From DATGLE01 sp035294325 (GTDB taxonomy: Bacteria > Chloroflexota > Ktedonobacteria > Ktedonobacterales > Ktedonobacteraceae): a stretch of 5,981 nt of DNA. Under the pieces are notes generated by a model. The model made no database searches. It had not been told where the DNA came from and worked only from the letters and a program-made list of their open reading frames with translations. The stretch spans positions 1 through 5,981 of the forward strand of contig DATGLE010000101.1 of assembly GCA_035294325.1 (NCBI GenBank). The letters are read 5' to 3'. Numbering within the stretch: position 1 is the stretch's first letter; the number at the start of each line of letters is the position of its first letter. This document shows positions 5,879-5,981 of this stretch, one piece after another. Position numbers and translations under genes: made by a program.

Positions 5879-5981
5879 ACTGAGCACCGGACACTTTCTA
5901 AAGAAAAGAAAGAAGAGAGGCGAAACAAGGCTTTTAGCCATATTTATTGGCAATTCCAATGATTACACGATGTATGCTGCG

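Larger units (their letters stand above)
5376..5981. other. Intergenic region upstream of the large gene, no convincing gene
   Basis: About 600 bp, less GC-rich than the coding sequence over 5400-5720, with no protein recognised. The nearer part (5376-5660) should hold the promoter and leader of the large gene. Minus-strand candidates for a -10 box are TATATA at 5450-5455 and TATAAA within 5505-5515, but neither has a good -35 partner at 16-18 bp, so no promoter is called. The distal part (5666-5878) is a cluster of inverted repeats, listed separately. The last 100 bp contain a purine-rich tract on the plus strand (5900-5920) and small inverted repeats, GGCT-TTT-AGCC at 5929-5939 and ATTGG-CAATT-CCAAT at 5946-5960. 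Open frames of 65-92 codons exist on both strands but lack a ribosome site at normal spacing or overlap the palindromes. Confidence 0.75.

Noticed and set aside
5929..5939. GGCT-TTT-AGCC followed on the minus strand by a pyrimidine-rich tract, as a possible terminator
   Set aside because: The stem is only 4 bp and the tract is interrupted by C and begins about 10 nt away.
5717..5959. Minus-strand open frame of 80 codons through the palindrome cluster
   Set aside because: Most of it is built from the inverted repeats, a similar peptide is read on the other strand because of the symmetry, and no ribosome site was identified.

Overview
The window is almost entirely one very large protein-coding gene on the minus strand (1-5375, running off the left edge), preceded by about 600 bp of intergenic DNA rich in palindromes (5376-5981). 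The moderately high GC content, the kinase N-terminus (a GNYRLVRFLGQGGFAEVYLGEH-type glycine loop), and the fusion of a Hanks kinase, a TIR-like domain, an nSTAND-type NTPase and WD40 repeats all point to a large-genome, multicellular, actinomycete-like member of the Chloroflexota, most likely class Ktedonobacteria (Ktedonobacter and relatives). This placement is a judgement from protein style; no marker gene is present.

Read on the minus strand, 1791 codons are open without a stop from the ATG at 5373-5375 to the window edge. Domain order: Ser/Thr protein kinase (about residues 10-270), short linker, TIR-like domain (about 306-436), P-loop NTPase of the nSTAND1 type with its helical tail (about 459-845), charged amphipathic/coiled-coil stretch (about 895-930), one transmembrane helix (about 931-949), linker, fourteen WD40 repeats (about 1030-1675), and a conserved helical/TPR-like C-terminal tail still open at the edge. 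The protein therefore joins a phosphorylation module, a possible NAD-processing or adaptor module, a nucleotide-driven oligomerisation switch and a large sensor platform in one chain. Related architectures in multicellular bacteria are viewed as signalling or biological-conflict (immunity, cell-death) proteins; what this one senses cannot be read from the sequence.

The upstream region 5376-5981 holds a good ribosome binding site for the large gene, no convincing sigma-70 promoter, and no convincing second gene. It does hold a cluster of inverted repeats within about 215 bp (5666-5878): a perfect 25-bp stem, a GC-rich 7-bp stem, a 26-nt near-palindrome, a 5-bp stem and a perfect 24-bp stem with a 3-nt loop. 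Two of the stems share the core TGGCGCGGC-NNN-GCCGCGC, which suggests a dispersed palindromic repeat family or a structured RNA. No tRNA, rRNA, CRISPR array, transposase or integrase is seen. The many open frames on the plus strand opposite the large gene are shadows of its GC-rich codons.
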